A stretch of DNA of 64,000 bases from Nageia nagi. Taxonomy: Eukaryota > Pinophyta. The DNA is taken from positions 38,440,001 through 38,504,000 of the forward strand of contig JBITNC010000002.1 in the NCBI GenBank assembly GCA_050084985.1, read 5' to 3'. The notes under the pieces are model-generated. The model was given only the letters and a program-made list of their open reading frames with translations. It did not search any database and was not told where the DNA came from. The position numbers were made by a program, and so were the translations under genes. Of this stretch, positions 32,576-45,874 are shown in pieces. Every line of letters begins with the position of its first letter. Position 1 is the first letter of the stretch.

Positions 32576-34900
32576 ATGCCACCTAGGAGGAGACCAACTA
32601 GCCGAAGGAGGCCAATTAGAGAGAAGGCAGGGTTTTAAACCCTTATTTTTTAATTTTTTGTATGTTATTCCATCTTTACTACTTAATGTAGGATAACTAT
32701 ATTAATTATTTTAATTATTTTCAACCTTTTAAATTTTTGATTTAGGCTTAATTTTGTAAATTTGATTTTTTTTAAACCCTCAATGTTGGTCATCAGCTAG
32801 GGTCAAGGATTTACAAGGTTTTTGATGTTCAGGTATCAGAGGCCAAAGATCCTATAACTTGATCGTCAATGTTTGACCTTGAGTTGCAAGATTTTTTTTA
32901 AAAACTTAAGCTAGTAATGTTTTTCAGGTTCAATATGTCTTCGAGCCAAGGGGATGCTACTCATATATCCTTCAGGAGGGGAGGCAATTTTTTATGGTAG
33001 GGGGCCATACTTTCTTTCAGACAATAGGATTTGGGGTGGGGATCTTTATGGGTCGCATCCATTGGGATTTCCCTCTCTTGGTCACACTACTCAATAGGTG
33101 GGATTCCACTACTTCCACCTTCCATCTCTTGACAAGGGAGATGACAATCATTGTGGAGGATATCCACCATCTTTATCACCTTCCTATCTGGGGACAAAGA
33201 ATTTATGACATAGTTGGTCAGGATTGAGCAATACCAACCATCTCATACTTATATGGAGTTGATAGAGTGGATACTATTACATCCAAGATTAGTTCAGGGG
33301 GTATTAATTACTATCAATACTAGTTGGATGATTAGCATGGGAGCATTAAGTTTTCCTACCTGATGTGGCTTATTCAATGTTATTCCCTTCCTGATACTAG
33401 TAGTGGGAGGTTTCCATGGTCCCTCTTGCCAATTTTTGCAAACATGCATCAACATGGTATAGTATATGCATGGGCACCTACTTTATTGGTACAAGTATAT
33501 AGAGAGTTATGCTTCTACTCTTAAAGTCATAGATCCTCTTTTTCTATGATGATCAACCTACAAGCTTGGGCCTATGAGCACATAGCAATTTCTCATCCCT
33601 TTGGGCTTTTAGTTCCTAGTTTCGTGAGTCATGTCAAGTACTTAGTCGATATTATGCATTGGAGAGATGAATTTTATATTTGTACCATTGATGGCATGTT
33701 TCAAGACATTGAATTCTATAGGGCTACTCTTTCTCACTTGGTTCTAGATTATGTTTAGTTTAGGCCTTATCATTTATATCCGACATGGGACAAGTTAGAG
33801 TTTGAGCTTACTGGCATTTGATAGACCAAAGTATTGAGTGGACAGAGGACTAAGTTCTTAGAGTATTTTCAATTTTATAGAATTAAATGTTAGTTTAGAT
33901 TAGTGTAGGATATTCCTCTTGAGCCTATACAGTGTCAATAGAAGGGTACACTTCCAATGGATGATTTGCAAGCTATAGTATATGCGAATCCTAATGTTAT
34001 AGGTGATGAGGACCTCAAGGAGGAGGTCGATGTTGATGACATAGGGGTTAGTGAGGCTTATAGTGCCTAGCTATAGGTTGATATGGAGGAGGTTGAGGAG
34101 GAGGATCAGGGATGCCTAGTGCATTAAAGAGTAGGGGATCCCGATGCAAAGGTAGAAGGGCCTAAGGATATTAAGATGGAGGCCATTACAAATATCTCAG
34201 AGAGGGTGGCTTAGGGTGAGGAGGGTGCTTTTGATGAGGGTGTTCTTAGAGAGGAGGCTAGAGTTGGTGAGGAGGTTCCTCCTCCATAGCTTCCCAGCAT
34301 TGATGCATTATTGAGAGATATTTATGAGTTACAATTCTAGTTAGCTCAGGCTAACTCAACTCGTTACAAATACAGGGAAAAGAGAGATTGCTATAGGTAG
34401 GAGAGGGATGAGGATAAGGTGATGGTTTATTCTCTTTAGGAGTAGCAAACATGCGAGTCTAGCACTTCTACAAGAATTGAGAGTCAATATTCAACATTTG
34501 TTAGGGGTTTATGCTAGTAGAGGGATTATTGTTGCTACTTGGTTGGTAGGTATTCTAACTTTTATTTTTGGTGTTCCTCATCCTCTCCCTATGAGGGGAT
34601 ATATTTCTATTAGTGTTAGTACACTTCATACACCTTTGGTGAGTGGAGCATAGATCACAGATAGTACTCAGGGAAAACATGCTAGACTTGCATTATCTCA
34701 AAGTTGGAGTGCTACTGTAGGAGTATCTTCTTAGCATCTAGTAGGATCTTTAGAGATGAGAAGAGCAGGTCGATACAAAAGCCCTTCAACTTTAGTGGGA
34801 ATAGTACATCCTAATTAGGGTATTGGTGGTTCTAATGGTTAGAGTGTTGGTGAGAGTAGTTCATATGAGGATGCCCTTGGAAGATTATTATTTGTATTAG
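32576..34900 (+). pseudogene. Plant mobile domain (PMD) gene, copy 2, antisense in gypsy element
   Basis: Tandem paralogue of the gene at 28586. It starts MPPRRRPTSRRRPIREKAG at 32576, then an intron with acceptor TTTTTCAG near 32928, then MSSSQGDATHISF. The best-preserved PMD segment is 32994-33227: FMGRIHWDFPLLVTLLNRWD, STTSTFHLLTREMTIIVEDI and HHLYHLPIWGQRI. Next comes a YAWAPTLLVQVYRELCFYS phrase, then INLQAWAYEHIAISHPFGLL near 33550-33610, equivalent to the LLQLWAWEH motif of the family. A Glu/Asp-rich region follows (34000-34290), then a Gln/Arg-rich helix. Stops and frameshifts break it. Intron position and order match copy 1. Confidence 0.75.
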
Positions 34901-36700
34901 CTTTGGTATTTGTTAGACATTGTTATGATGGATCTAGATGATGACACTATTTTTATTTGTGATCATGGAATCATGATCTAACATTTTATTTCATGGACAT
35001 GAGTATTTGATAAATAGAATTAAATTATTACTTTTGATGATGCTATGATGATGATTGATGATTTTATATGCATACTTGTGATGTTATGTTTATATTTATG
35101 ATGTACATATGTCTCTAGATGCATGGCTAAATGATTTGAATTTTTGTTATGGAAATGTTTACCTATCTTTTTGATGCATGATTTCAATTCTTATGATATA
35201 TTGATATATGAAAATAAATAAATGAAGATTATTGCCATGCAAAACTATTAAATTGGGACCATATTTTATTTAAAATAGCATGGAATCAGATATCATTTTT
35301 TGTTCTTGGCTATTTTACACATGGATGTAATGAATGTAAAAATGTATGGATGTATGAAATGGATAACACATGTATGGAACATGATTACTATGTACTAATG
35401 AATGACATAGTTATTTTGGTATCAATCATAATATTATGGCAACTCATCAAATTGTATCATAATGATGTAAATATTATGAAATGGAATGAATGGATAATAT
35501 GAATAAAGAAGTGTAATGTATAAAGCACTTAATATTTTAATATTATCAAGCAATCCTTAGTTTTGGTTTTTATACTAGGAATGATATAAAACAAAGTCAT
35601 AATAATTATAAGTTTACTATGAACTCGTATGTGTTATGATGTTAATTCCCTTCTCTCCACATTAACAAACTAAAATACTTCAAGAGCATGAAATATGTAA
35701 GTTGATTCTCCTTATGTGTGTACAATGGTCCATCATAAGGACTAGACATGTCACCACTTTATAAGGTATGCCCCACTTCCAGGAAGGCATCCATAGCCCC
35801 AGTGGAGATTAACCCCTAGATCCCACTACAACCTTGCTCTATTGTTTGTTAGGCATCCATAGCCCTGATAGAGGATATTATAATCACCTAAGAATTCTAC
35901 ACACAATTTGTTTTTGAATATTTTTGTTATCTATATGTACACATTTTTTTTTGAATCTATTTTCTTTTCTTCCTATCCTATTTCTTGGGTTAGATGAAGC
36001 GAAATAATGGGAATATATTCTTGAAATCATGCTCAAGGAATACCTAGTATTTATTTATTTTGAGATTTTAGATGTGTAAATGTGTTTGAGTTCATAGTAT
36101 CTTAGAAAAATATCATAGTTATGTTTATCTATCATTCTAAGTAATGAAACTAAACATAAGATCTTTTAACAAAATCAAACATAAGTGTAACATTCATTAT
36201 TCACTTTTCATTCGTAAATACAACTATATATATGAACTATACATGGATGGATAATGGTTTTTGAATACATATAATTTAATGAGTTACCATAATTGTTACA
36301 ATTGATACTTAATAATTATAGCACTCAAAAGTCACATACAAGCACGAAAATGTATGAGATAGTGTAGTGTAAACACATAGGGCAATGCCCCCAATACCCA
36401 AGATGCTTCAAAAATATGATTTCTAAGTAAAATACATATAACAATATTTTTATATTGTATATATTTTTTAATTTTTATTTTATTTTTAGACATTTTTATT
36501 ATTTTTGGATTTTGAGAATATTTAATTTTTTTAGCTTTTTCGTAGATTTCTATTTTATATTATTTTTTGTTATTTTCAGAATAAAATATGATGAACAATC
36601 TTAGAATGATGTTCCAAAAGAGACCTTTTATGATTGATCCAACTATTGCGACTTAAAACATAATAGGATGGTGGTCGCAATCAAAGATAAATAGGTCCTG
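34901..36700. other. PMD-gene spacer and AT-rich DNA
   Basis: Up to 35880 this is the spacer paralogous to 31.0-32.5 kb. From 35880 to 36700 it is AT-rich without a recognised gene. No LTR for element A is found here, although its 3' LTR would be expected nearby. Confidence 0.45.
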
Positions 36701-36739
36701 GTCTAAGAATTGACGGTTGATGATGAATGGGATAAAAAA

Positions 36740-38110
36740 TCAACATTGATGATATTGTATAATGATAAAATTTTGATTTTGATTTGAACTTTTGATTATC
36801 CTCTTCGATTTTAAAATTGTATCATTATTACATATCATGGAGGATTTTAAGAGGGGTGCAGGATATGATGAAGCTAATGAATCTAGTGAGATTACATTTT
36901 CCATTGCTACGATGGAAATTTTTGTAGAAGATTTCATTTTTTCAATTGGTTCCTCTTGCAAAAAGCATTGTTTAACTCAGCCAAACCTTTCCCTCACACT
37001 CAAAGGATTATTTGAACAATATGTCCTATCAAATAACAAACTATAATCAAGTATGAGTTCATCATTTGTAAGAGAGGGTAGAAGGTAACTCATAGTGTCT
37101 TCATGCATTACTTCTATTTGAGAGATAATATGACCCATAAATCTGAAAGTGACATAATTAACACAATTCAATGATACTTTGGGCTTTTCGTAAGGCCAAT
37201 ATATTCAAAAGAGATGGAGTAAGCCCATTTTAAAATCACATTCCATCCACATTTCTTTTCCTTCTATTTCAATTATTACCTTTAAACCATTTATTTTTAA
37301 TGACCATGCATTTGATGTTTGATTATCATAGTATTTCATGGGTATGATTTCTTGAATTTCTTTGGAAGAGAGAAAAAATGGATAATAAGCATATGAGTTT
37401 TTTAACAATGTCATATAAGTATCTCTTCTATACCTATCCATAAAATTCAAATTTGCATAATTTAATTGAATTTGTGTTAAGTTATGTTTCTTTGATTGAT
37501 TACATCTGAAAAATTTACTTTGAATGTTGTGAAATGGAGGACAAGGGAACCTTGAATTGAAGTGACAAAATCATTGATTGATCTTTTGCTTAAGTTTTTC
37601 TTATTTTCTAGGCTTACACAAAAATGTGGTATATCATGTTTTGATGACATAGATCTCCTGCAATTTGATTTTTCCACTCAAATAATGGGCTTATATTTCA
37701 AGGAGTATGATAAGCCATGTTTAAGATCCAATTGTTGATTGTACAATCAAATATAAGTCTAGGAGCTACTGTAGGTCAATATACACATAACATATTTATT
37801 TTATCAACTTGAACATGGTAATGCCAATAGCCTAAATGATACATAGTTTTATCTATATGAATATCAAGATTATCTTCATTAATGATTATTTTCCATCTAT
37901 CATACTCACTAAGAAAAATATTTGAAGCTAAGATCCATTGTATATCAATTGGTAATCAAAGAAAATTAACTCTTGAGTGGTATATTTTGATAGTCTAGAA
38001 ATAGCTTTAGCTCTAAAATATCTTGGTTTCTCAAACCACGGTGCTTATCGTATCCCTCTTTCATAAGCTACTTCCTAAATGCTTTTTCTCCTTTTGGATG
38101 CCATCTGTTA
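36740..38110 (-). pseudogene. Extra ORF downstream of integrase, element A
   Basis: A broken frame follows the integrase on the same strand. Phrases near 38090-37700 such as RYFRAKAISRLSKYTTQELI, W-KIIINEDNLDIHIDKTMY, WHYHVQVDKINM and APRLIFDCTINNWIL have positional counterparts in element B (49140-48460: RYLEDRTISRLIEFTFQEA, KICIKGENLEIYLDRAMY). Because both copies keep it, it was a real gene of this family. I do not recognise the product. It lies where additional ORFs of Tat and Athila elements lie. Confidence 0.55.
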
Positions 38111-38399
38111 CATATATTAATATGTATAAGTTTCTTGTGAAAACATATTTTTGTTATATATATATATTATTTTTTTTAAAATGATTATTTACATTATATA
38201 CAATGTTTTAAAAGGAATCCTTAACTATAGAAAGAATGAAGATGCTGTATTAATGGTTCACGCTCTTCATTTTCTTCCATGTCAGCTAGCTAGTAAGCTC
38301 TAGATCCAAATTTTTTCTTAATAATATATGTTCCTAACCAATTTGGAGAAAATTTATCATGACATTGCCATTCCATTCATGAAGTTTGTTGCTTTTATT

Positions 38400-39300
38400 T
38401 AAGTACCAAATCCTCTATGTTGAATTCATGAATTTTAACCTTTTTATCAAAAACTTTCTTTATGCGATTCTGATAAGTTCACATATGTTCCAATGCATGA
38501 ATTATTTTTTCATCTAATAATAATAACTGATCTAATCTCATTTGATGAGCTGCTTCATTAGTTATATAATCTTGTAGTGCAACACACAAAGAAGGGATTT
38601 TGATTTCTAAAGGTAATATTGATTCTGCATCATAAACTAAGGAAAATGGGGTTGCCCCAATTGGAGTCGTAATGCTTATGTGATATGCCCACAAAGCATG
38701 GGGTATTCTTACATGCCAATGTCTATGAGAATTATTGATAGTTTTAATTAGAATACTCCTTATGCTTTTATTTGTGGCTTCAGCTTAACCATTTTCTTGA
38801 GGGTAGTATGATGTAGAGAAACTGATCTTGATATCATATCCTTTACATAGGGTTGACACTTCTTTATTTTTAAAATTATTTCCATTATATGTTACTATTT
38901 GAGTGGAAATTCCAAACCTATATATGATGTGATATTCTATGAATTCTGCTATCTTAGGACCTTTAGTAGATATCATGAGAATGGCTTCCACCCATTTAGT
39001 GAAACACTTAGTAGCTATAATTATAGTCTTATGACCTCTTGATGAGGTGGGTGAAATTTGACCTATTAAATCTAATGCCCATCTTGAAAATGGCCAAAGT
39101 GATTGTATTGGTTGTAAAGCTTGAGATGGTTGTATATAGAGGTTGGCTTGTTGTTGATATTTAAAATATTTTTTAACATATTCAACACAATCATGCTCCA
39201 TGGTAGGCCAATAATATCCCATATGGATTAATCTTTTCATAATGGTAGGACCATTGAAATGTCATTCACATATTCCATCATGTGCATATGAGATAGCAAT
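38400..39300 (-). pseudogene. Ty3/gypsy integrase, element A
   Basis: The zinc-binding end reads MKRLIHMGYYWPTMEHDCVE, then KKYFKYQQQ, where the expected C-x2-C pair is Y-x2-Y. The core has WPFSRWALDLIGQI (first Asp) and VTYNGNNFKN, where the second catalytic Asp of the DNG motif is Tyr. YYPQENG follows, then a TAA before AEA, keeping the Glu. The C-terminal part (38694-38479) reads MWAYHISITTPIGATPFSLV and YDAESILPLEI, the usual gypsy ending. Two catalytic or zinc sites are lost, so it is inactive. Confidence 0.9.
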
Positions 39301-40000
39301 TTATGAATCAACCAATTCCAAGCATCTAAGTAAGATTCCATTAAAACCTCTACAATATAGGACATATCCTAGCATGCAATAACAAGAAGCTTTTAATTTG
39401 TATGCTTTTTTAGCTGACTTAGTTAATTCTTGAGGTAAAACTCCATCTCTTAAAAATTTAACTAGTTGATTATGCCATAGATTTTTATCTTCTATAGTAG
39501 TGTCTAACACTTCATATGACTCATCATTTGTTTCTAGGAAATATTCAATGATTTGAACCACTTCATCATGAATTATGCATTTATAAGGAACTTGTGGCAT
39601 AAGTGATCCAATTGATGCAATTGCATCAACAAACCTATTAGTTGATCTACATGCTACTTCTAATTCATATTTGTCAAAGGATGGCAATAATGAGTCCACC
39701 AATTTTTTGTATTTAATAAGTAGTGGTTCTTTACATTGAAATATCCCTTTTACTTGATTCACTATTAACAATTAATCACCAATGAATTTTACCTTTCTTA
39801 CTTTTAATTTTATGGCAATTTTTATAGCTAGTATTTAAGTTTCATACTTTGCATTATTTGTGCATGGAAAATTTAACTTAAAGGAATATGGGATAGGAAC
39901 TCCTTGTGGTGTGAAAAATACAATACCTGCATATTCACTTTGTTCACATCGAGAACCATCAAAATAAATGACCATATCCTAGTCTTCCTTATATTCTACT
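39301..40000 (-). pseudogene. Second (archaeal-type) RNase H, element A
   Basis: Minus-strand frames give VYFDGSRCEQSEYAGIVFF and IPYSFKLNFPCTNNAKYET near 39980-39840. The open piece 39771-39301 continues MLIVNQVKGIFQCKEPLLIK, YELEVACRSTNRFVDAIASI. These are the D-G-S start, N-N-x-A-E-Y and R-x2-N-x3-D-A-L-A-S landmarks of the RVT_3-type RNase H. A second RNase H between reverse transcriptase/RNase H and integrase is diagnostic of the Tat lineage of Ty3/gypsy. Confidence 0.85.
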
Positions 40001-40134
40001 GACTTCTCTATTTCATTTAATTGAAATACATGCTCATCAAGTAATTCTATTACAAGGGGTTTATCATCCTGTATTGGTGCTTCTGCGAGATAATCAAATA
40101 TGAATTGACCCTTTATAGATTTTTGAATTATAAA

Positions 40135-41260
40135 TTACAAGTCAAATTCTATCAAATGCATAATCCATTTTGATGTTCTTGTATTTTGATAAGTCTTGTT
40201 CATTATGTATTTTAATGGATATGCTTTTGCAATTACATAAGTTGTATGATTGAGCATGTAATGTCTAAGTTTCTTTATTGCAAATATAATTGCTAAACAT
40301 AAATTTTCCATATATACAAATCTTATTTCATAATCAACCAAATTTCAACTAAGATAGTATACAACTTGTTCTTTATTATCTTCATTCTTTTGGGCAAGCA
40401 TGGTACCTAGGGCATTTTCTATAGCTGAAGAATAGAGTAAAAATGGCTCCCCTTATGTTGGAGGAATCAGAACTGGGGGTGATAAAAGATAATGTTTTAT
40501 TTTGTCAAATTTCTCTTGTTGTTCTTCACCCCAATGGAAAGTGATTCCTTTCTTTAACAATTTATTAAAAGGCTTACATTGATTAGACAATTGAGCTATA
40601 AAATGTCTTATGGCTTGTAACTTCCCTTGTAAGCTCTGTAATTATTTAATGTTAGAAGGAGGAGGCATGTTTAGTATGGATTTTATTTTATTAGGATCCA
40701 CCTCAATCCCATGCCTTGACACAATAAATCCTAATAATTTACTTGAAGTGACATTAAAAATACATTTCTTTGGATTTAATCTCACATTATGTTCTAATAA
40801 TCTTTCAAAGATTTTAATGAGGAATTCTGGATGTTGCTATCTAGTTTTTGATATAGATCATCTACATAATATTTCATGATATCATTAGTATAGTCATGGA
40901 AAATATATGTCATTGCTCTTTGATAATTTGCCTTGATATTTTTTAAGTTGAAAGGCATTACTTTGTAACAAAATGTGCCCAAAGGAGTGGTAAATGTTGT
41001 TTTATGTTGATCTTCTGTGGCTACTTTTATTTGATTATATCTAGAAAATCCATCCATAAGTGAGAGAATTTCATGTCTTGCTGTAACATCAATCAAATTA
41101 TAAATATTTAGAAGGGGAAAGTCATCTTTTGAACATGCTTTATTTAGATATCTAAAGTCCATACAAATGCAAATTTTCCCATTAGGTTTTTTAATTGGGA
41201 CCATTTTGGATATCCAATTCGAATAGTCAATTGGTTGAATAAAATTCACTTCCAATCATT
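40135..41260 (-). pseudogene. Reverse transcriptase and first RNase H, element A
   Basis: The piece 41255-40794 reads PIDYSNWISKMVPIKKPNGK, ICMDFRYLNKACSKDDFPL, LSLMDGFSRYNQIKVATED and FCYKVMPFNLKN, ending with the catalytic KYYVDDL. The frame then breaks at a shift. RNase H words follow at 40341-40135 (YEIRFVYMENLCLAIIFAIKK-like start, HTTYVIAKAYPLKYIM). The YVDD is intact but the reading frame is not. Confidence 0.9.
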
Positions 41261-42581
41261 TTTGGATTTCTCCTTTACCATTAAAGCAATTGTAAGATGC
41301 ATTTTTCTTAATTTCTATTTAATAGGCTTAGCATCTTTTTTAAGTCCTAAATTATGTACAACTAACTTGGGATCTATTCCAAGCATATCTTCATAATACC
41401 ATGAAAATACTTGTTGTATTTATTTGAGAATAGTGGTAAATATATCCTTTTCTTTTTCATTTAAAGATTTTCCTAGTTGAATGACCTTGGGGTTATTAGG
41501 ATCATCACTTAAATCAACATCAATCAACATGTGAGATCCTTCTTCTAATTGATTGGGTACAAGAATCCAATGTTTATCATTTATATTATATTCCTAATAT
41601 TTTCCTATATTTTCCTTAATCAAATCAACATTTGAAGTATATTTAATTACTTGGAATATAACATATACATCTTTAAATTCTTGTATTGTTGGATTCTTTG
41701 AAAGAAGGGAAAAATATACCATTTCATCATTTATCATAAACTATTTATCAGTTTTGATCTTTTCATTGGCCATCCTTTTCATATTTTTATTAGGTATTTA
41801 TTTAATTTGTGCCATGTTAATTGATATGACATCAAAAAATAAATGTTTAGGTATTGATATTTCTAATTCTGTTTCACTTTGGCTAGATTCCCATTCATAA
41901 TCTTGAACCAACTCCTCATAATCCAAGATTTTTGGTTCTAGATCAACTATTTTCACAGTTGATTGATTTTTAGATTTTACTTTATATCCCAAACCTATTT
42001 TCTCTTTTGGTTATTGATAGTAGATATCAATAATATATCTTTGTACTTGTTCATAACACCCTATACCATGTCCTTTCCATTGACATATATAAAAAATACT
42101 TTTGAACAAAGTTTCTTACAAAAGGTGAAAGATATTCTAATGAATTACAAAATCCAACTTCATTAGGTATGGATAAGGGGATTGATTTGGGCTCTTGAAC
42201 CCTTGCATACAAAAATAAAGTCTACTTGGGTTCATTCCCTAATGGCACTATTTGTCCCACCACACAAGGAGATTGAATAGGTTTTCCCATATCTTGAGCA
42301 AAGGAAATATTGAATATAATATCATTGATATTATATTCTTCTATGCCTAAATTATATAATTGTATCATTACTGGATAAATATCTAATGATTTATCTTCAT
42401 TATTTTTAGATGATACATTTATTTGGGATGAACTCTTCAAAGAAGAGGATTTATTCATTTCATCTAACTTTTTAGCTCTTTTTTCCCAAATTTTTTTCTC
42501 TTGTGATGTTGTTATCACATTTGATTTTAAACCATTATTCTCTTATTGATTATATTTACATCATCTACATTGATATAATAT

Positions 42582-43200
42582 TTACTTGCCTTTTGACACA
42601 TTAGAATTATTACTATTTTTATAGGGATCATCCATTATGGATTCATTTTTTAGTATAGGTGTTGTAAAAAAGTGAGTATATGGCAAAGCTATATCATTAG
42701 GCAAATGAGTAGTGTATGAATGTGAATATGGATTCTCATCTCTAGGAACACAATGCACTACCCCTTCATGAATGAACTTCAAACAATTATGATATGTAGA
42801 TGGAACACATTGCATATCTTTAATCCAAGGTCTTCCTAATAGAATATTATATTATGTAATAATATTTGTACAGTTTTCATACCTATAGTGATAGGTAATG
42901 AAAATGATCCCATCATTGAACATAAATCATCATTGAATGCTTTAAGTTGTAGGGATGGTGCAAAAATATGAGAAAAAAGGAGATTTAAAATCTTGTATGT
43001 AGTTGTGGAAATAATATTTATAGTTGATCCTCCATCAACTAATTTTTTTAAATATTTTTCCATCAACTTTAGCTATGATATGCAAGGGTGGATTTGAATC
43101 TTGTGTCCTATTGAAATCTTTTATTTCATGATCATAAAAAGTTATTTCAGACTTTTGACTTACTTTAATATTTTCTACAAAAGTTGTAAAACTTTTAGAA
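42582..43200 (-). pseudogene. Retropepsin region, element A
   Basis: The piece 43066-42836 contains LVDGGSTINIISTTTYKIL, the aspartic protease active-site region in the D-G-G form seen in Tat elements. Below it, IILGRPWIKDMQCVPSTYHN and KFIHEGVVHCVPRDENP match the conserved LGRPWI...VPSTYHQCLK end. The same words occur in element B at 56342-56079. Confidence 0.82.
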
Positions 43201-43329
43201 TTATAATATGCAACTCAATTATTTGCAACAATTGATTCATGTCATCCCTATGATCCTTAGATTGTTGCAAAAAATCAAACAAAGATAAATTTACTTGTGA
43301 TCTTGTTAGTTGTTGTTGTAAAGCAACTT

Positions 43330-45874
43330 TTACATAAACTTTAGGGGTTGGGGTTTTGGTATGTGTGCTTGCACATCCACTTTATCTTGTTGATTGTTTG
43401 ATGTTTCATTTTTCTTTCCTTGAATCTTTTGAGCTCTAGTAGCCACACTTATCATGGCTACAAATCTTGCATCATTTGGACTCCACTTATGTGTTACTTG
43501 GTTTTCTTTTGAATGCAAAGAAATAGCATTGGTTGGATATTGAGGAAGTGGATTTGAAAAATTCCCAAATTCTAATTAGGTATTGCAACAAGATTATCCA
43601 ATTCCATTTTTCCATTATCAATAAGGTATCGGATTATATTATTCAAAGTTTGACATTTATTTGTATCATGACATTTTTGATGATGGAAATGTAAATATTC
43701 TTCTTAATTATACCATATATTATATTTATTGATAATACTTTTTGGCCTTATTTTTTGGTAAAGTTATAATCTGATGGCCACATAATTTTCTCAAAATATC
43801 ATAAGGAGATTCAAATAGAGGTGTGTAGTTTCTCCTTGGTCTATTTTCTCTTTGATTATTTTGAGTTTTATGAGTGTTTTGAGAAGATGGTTCTACATTT
43901 TTTGTGATTGAGACCTTATTTTCCTTTAATTTCCTATTTGATCTATTTAGTTCTTATTTTTTCACATCCTTCCTTCTTTTTAATTTTTATTTCTCCATCT
44001 TATATCTTGACTCTTTCAATTACCACTGCTTGAGAAATAGCTTCTTCAAAGGTTTTATGTTGTTGAATTTGTAATGTACTAGCAATAGGTATCAAAAAAA
44101 TTTGAGTAAATAATTTAAGCAACTCTTCTTGAGGCAAGGTATAGGGCATACTTGTTAACACCACTCTCCATCATGAGATGAAGTTAGAAATTGACTCATC
44201 CACAAATTGTTATAATCTTGTGAGATCAGTGATGGAGGTTTTAATTTTGATGTTAATTTTGAAATGATCTAAAAATAAGTTTGTTAATTGAGAATATGAC
44301 TTGATGCTATGCTTGCGGAGATTATTATACTAGTCCATGGCTTGTCTTGTAAGCATCATAGGAAAGATATGCAACATCAAAGCATCATCATTAGCTATCA
44401 AATAACTTGAATAATTTAACCTTATTAAATGTTCATTAGGATCTTCTTTTCCTTTGAATGGTTCAATTTTAATAATCTCAAATTTAAAAGGAATTTCTTT
44501 TTTAGGAACACAATGGTAAATTGGTTCATTGCAAATTTTTTCATAAGATATTTTTTGTTTGTCTTGTATAGCCAATTTTTCTTCCACTTCTTTCATACTC
44601 TTATATAACTCATCATATTCTTTTATTTCTTTATCTATCAGTTGATTGTATGAATAGCCACGATACTCTTCATATTTTGGATATGTTTCTTCTATAGGAT
44701 GGTTTCCTTTTTCATATCTTTGATAAGGATCATAATGATATTTAGAAGGAGTTCTAGCTTCATAATAACCTTCATCATAAGGTGATGTAGGTGGGGGAGG
44801 TTGATAAGGTAATTTTGGAGGCAATTATGGCTTAAAGGGTTGGTGTGCTTGCTTTCTTTCCTATGGTGGAGGAAGATATCTTTATAACCCTTCTTATTTA
44901 TTTTCTTGTTTTGGAAAGAGATATTTTTTTAATTCCTCTTGTCTTATTTTTAGAGAGATCTTTTTTTTTTTACAAAATGAGGATCTTGATATTTATATGT
45001 CCCATGAGTTTGAGGGGACAAAGACTACACCCTAGGAATAGGCTTATGCTTCACTTTTTGATCTATAACCTCTTTCTACTAAGGGTTATTAATTGTAGCA
45101 AGAGTTTCAATCTGATGATGCTCAATAAACCTCATAGTATTTGAAACTCTTTGACTAGGTTGTTCCAAATCTTGGGGTTGTTGTAATTCCTTTTGTTATG
45201 GAATAACTTTAGGTTGTGACCTCCTATGAGGATACAAAGGTATTTCTTGCAATTTGAATCATTCTAAGTTTGACTTACTAGGTTGTGATTGGGTAAGTTG
45301 TTGTATCCTTACCAAAGGGGACGATGTAGTAGATCGTAAAACATAGTAAGGATTATAATATGTTTTGAAAATATTTTCTTCTGGAGTCTTAGGATTTGTT
45401 GTATGTATAGAAACTGTATCATAAAATTCTCCCATTTTTCTAGAAATAGTAGAACGGGTGTAATCTTGCCTCCTCATGTAAGATTGAGCTAACCATCCAT
45501 TTGGTAGGTAGCGAGTTACTTTGGTTATATTATAGTGTTATGTGATTGCACCCTCAATGGAGGGGCTTTTTCATCTTCTTCAAATATTTTATTAATGTCT
45601 TAAGGCTTACCTTCTCCTAAATTTATACCATAGTGAGAGAGGCTATGTATGTGTGGCAAAGCAGATGATATCCTTAATTGGGTTAGATGTCATCTAACCT
45701 CTTGTAAATAATGATCAATAGGGCCTCTTTTTTCCTCAAGATTTTCAACTGAGCTATTTTCCTTATTGAAGGAACCTTAGAACTTCTCACTTCTTGATCA
45801 AGATTATCTTGAGCCTCTAGTTCTTGATGAGCCCTTTGAGAACGTGTTTGAACCATTTTTTTGTGTTTTTTCAA
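43330..45874 (-). pseudogene. gag, element A (Tat lineage)
   Basis: Starts MVQTRSQRAHQELEAQDN near 45856 (an upstream ATG is at 45874). A hydrophilic Tyr/Pro-rich N-terminus follows (44824: PPKLPYQPPPPTSPYDEGYY). The capsid region runs IIKIEPFKGKEDPNEHLIRL, LMLHIFPMMLTRQAMDWYNN-like, then an FVDESISNFI phrase near 44200. It ends near 43330 with HKWSPNDARFVAMISVATRA and a Pro-rich PKPQPLKF that leads into the SLFEFLQ..KDHRD linker known from Tat polyproteins. Multiple stops and shifts are present. Confidence 0.87.

Larger units (their letters stand above)
28470..35880 (+). repeat. Tandem duplication of PMD gene plus spacer
   Basis: Unit 1 (about 28.5-32.5 kb) and unit 2 (about 32.5-35.88 kb) each hold a PMD gene and its downstream spacer. 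Spacer landmarks recur, e.g. CAAGAGCATGGAATATGTAA at 32327 and CAAGAGCATGAAATATGTAA at 35682, and GCATCCATAGCC at 32431 and 35788. Unit 1 is longer partly because of the MITE. Confidence 0.72.
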
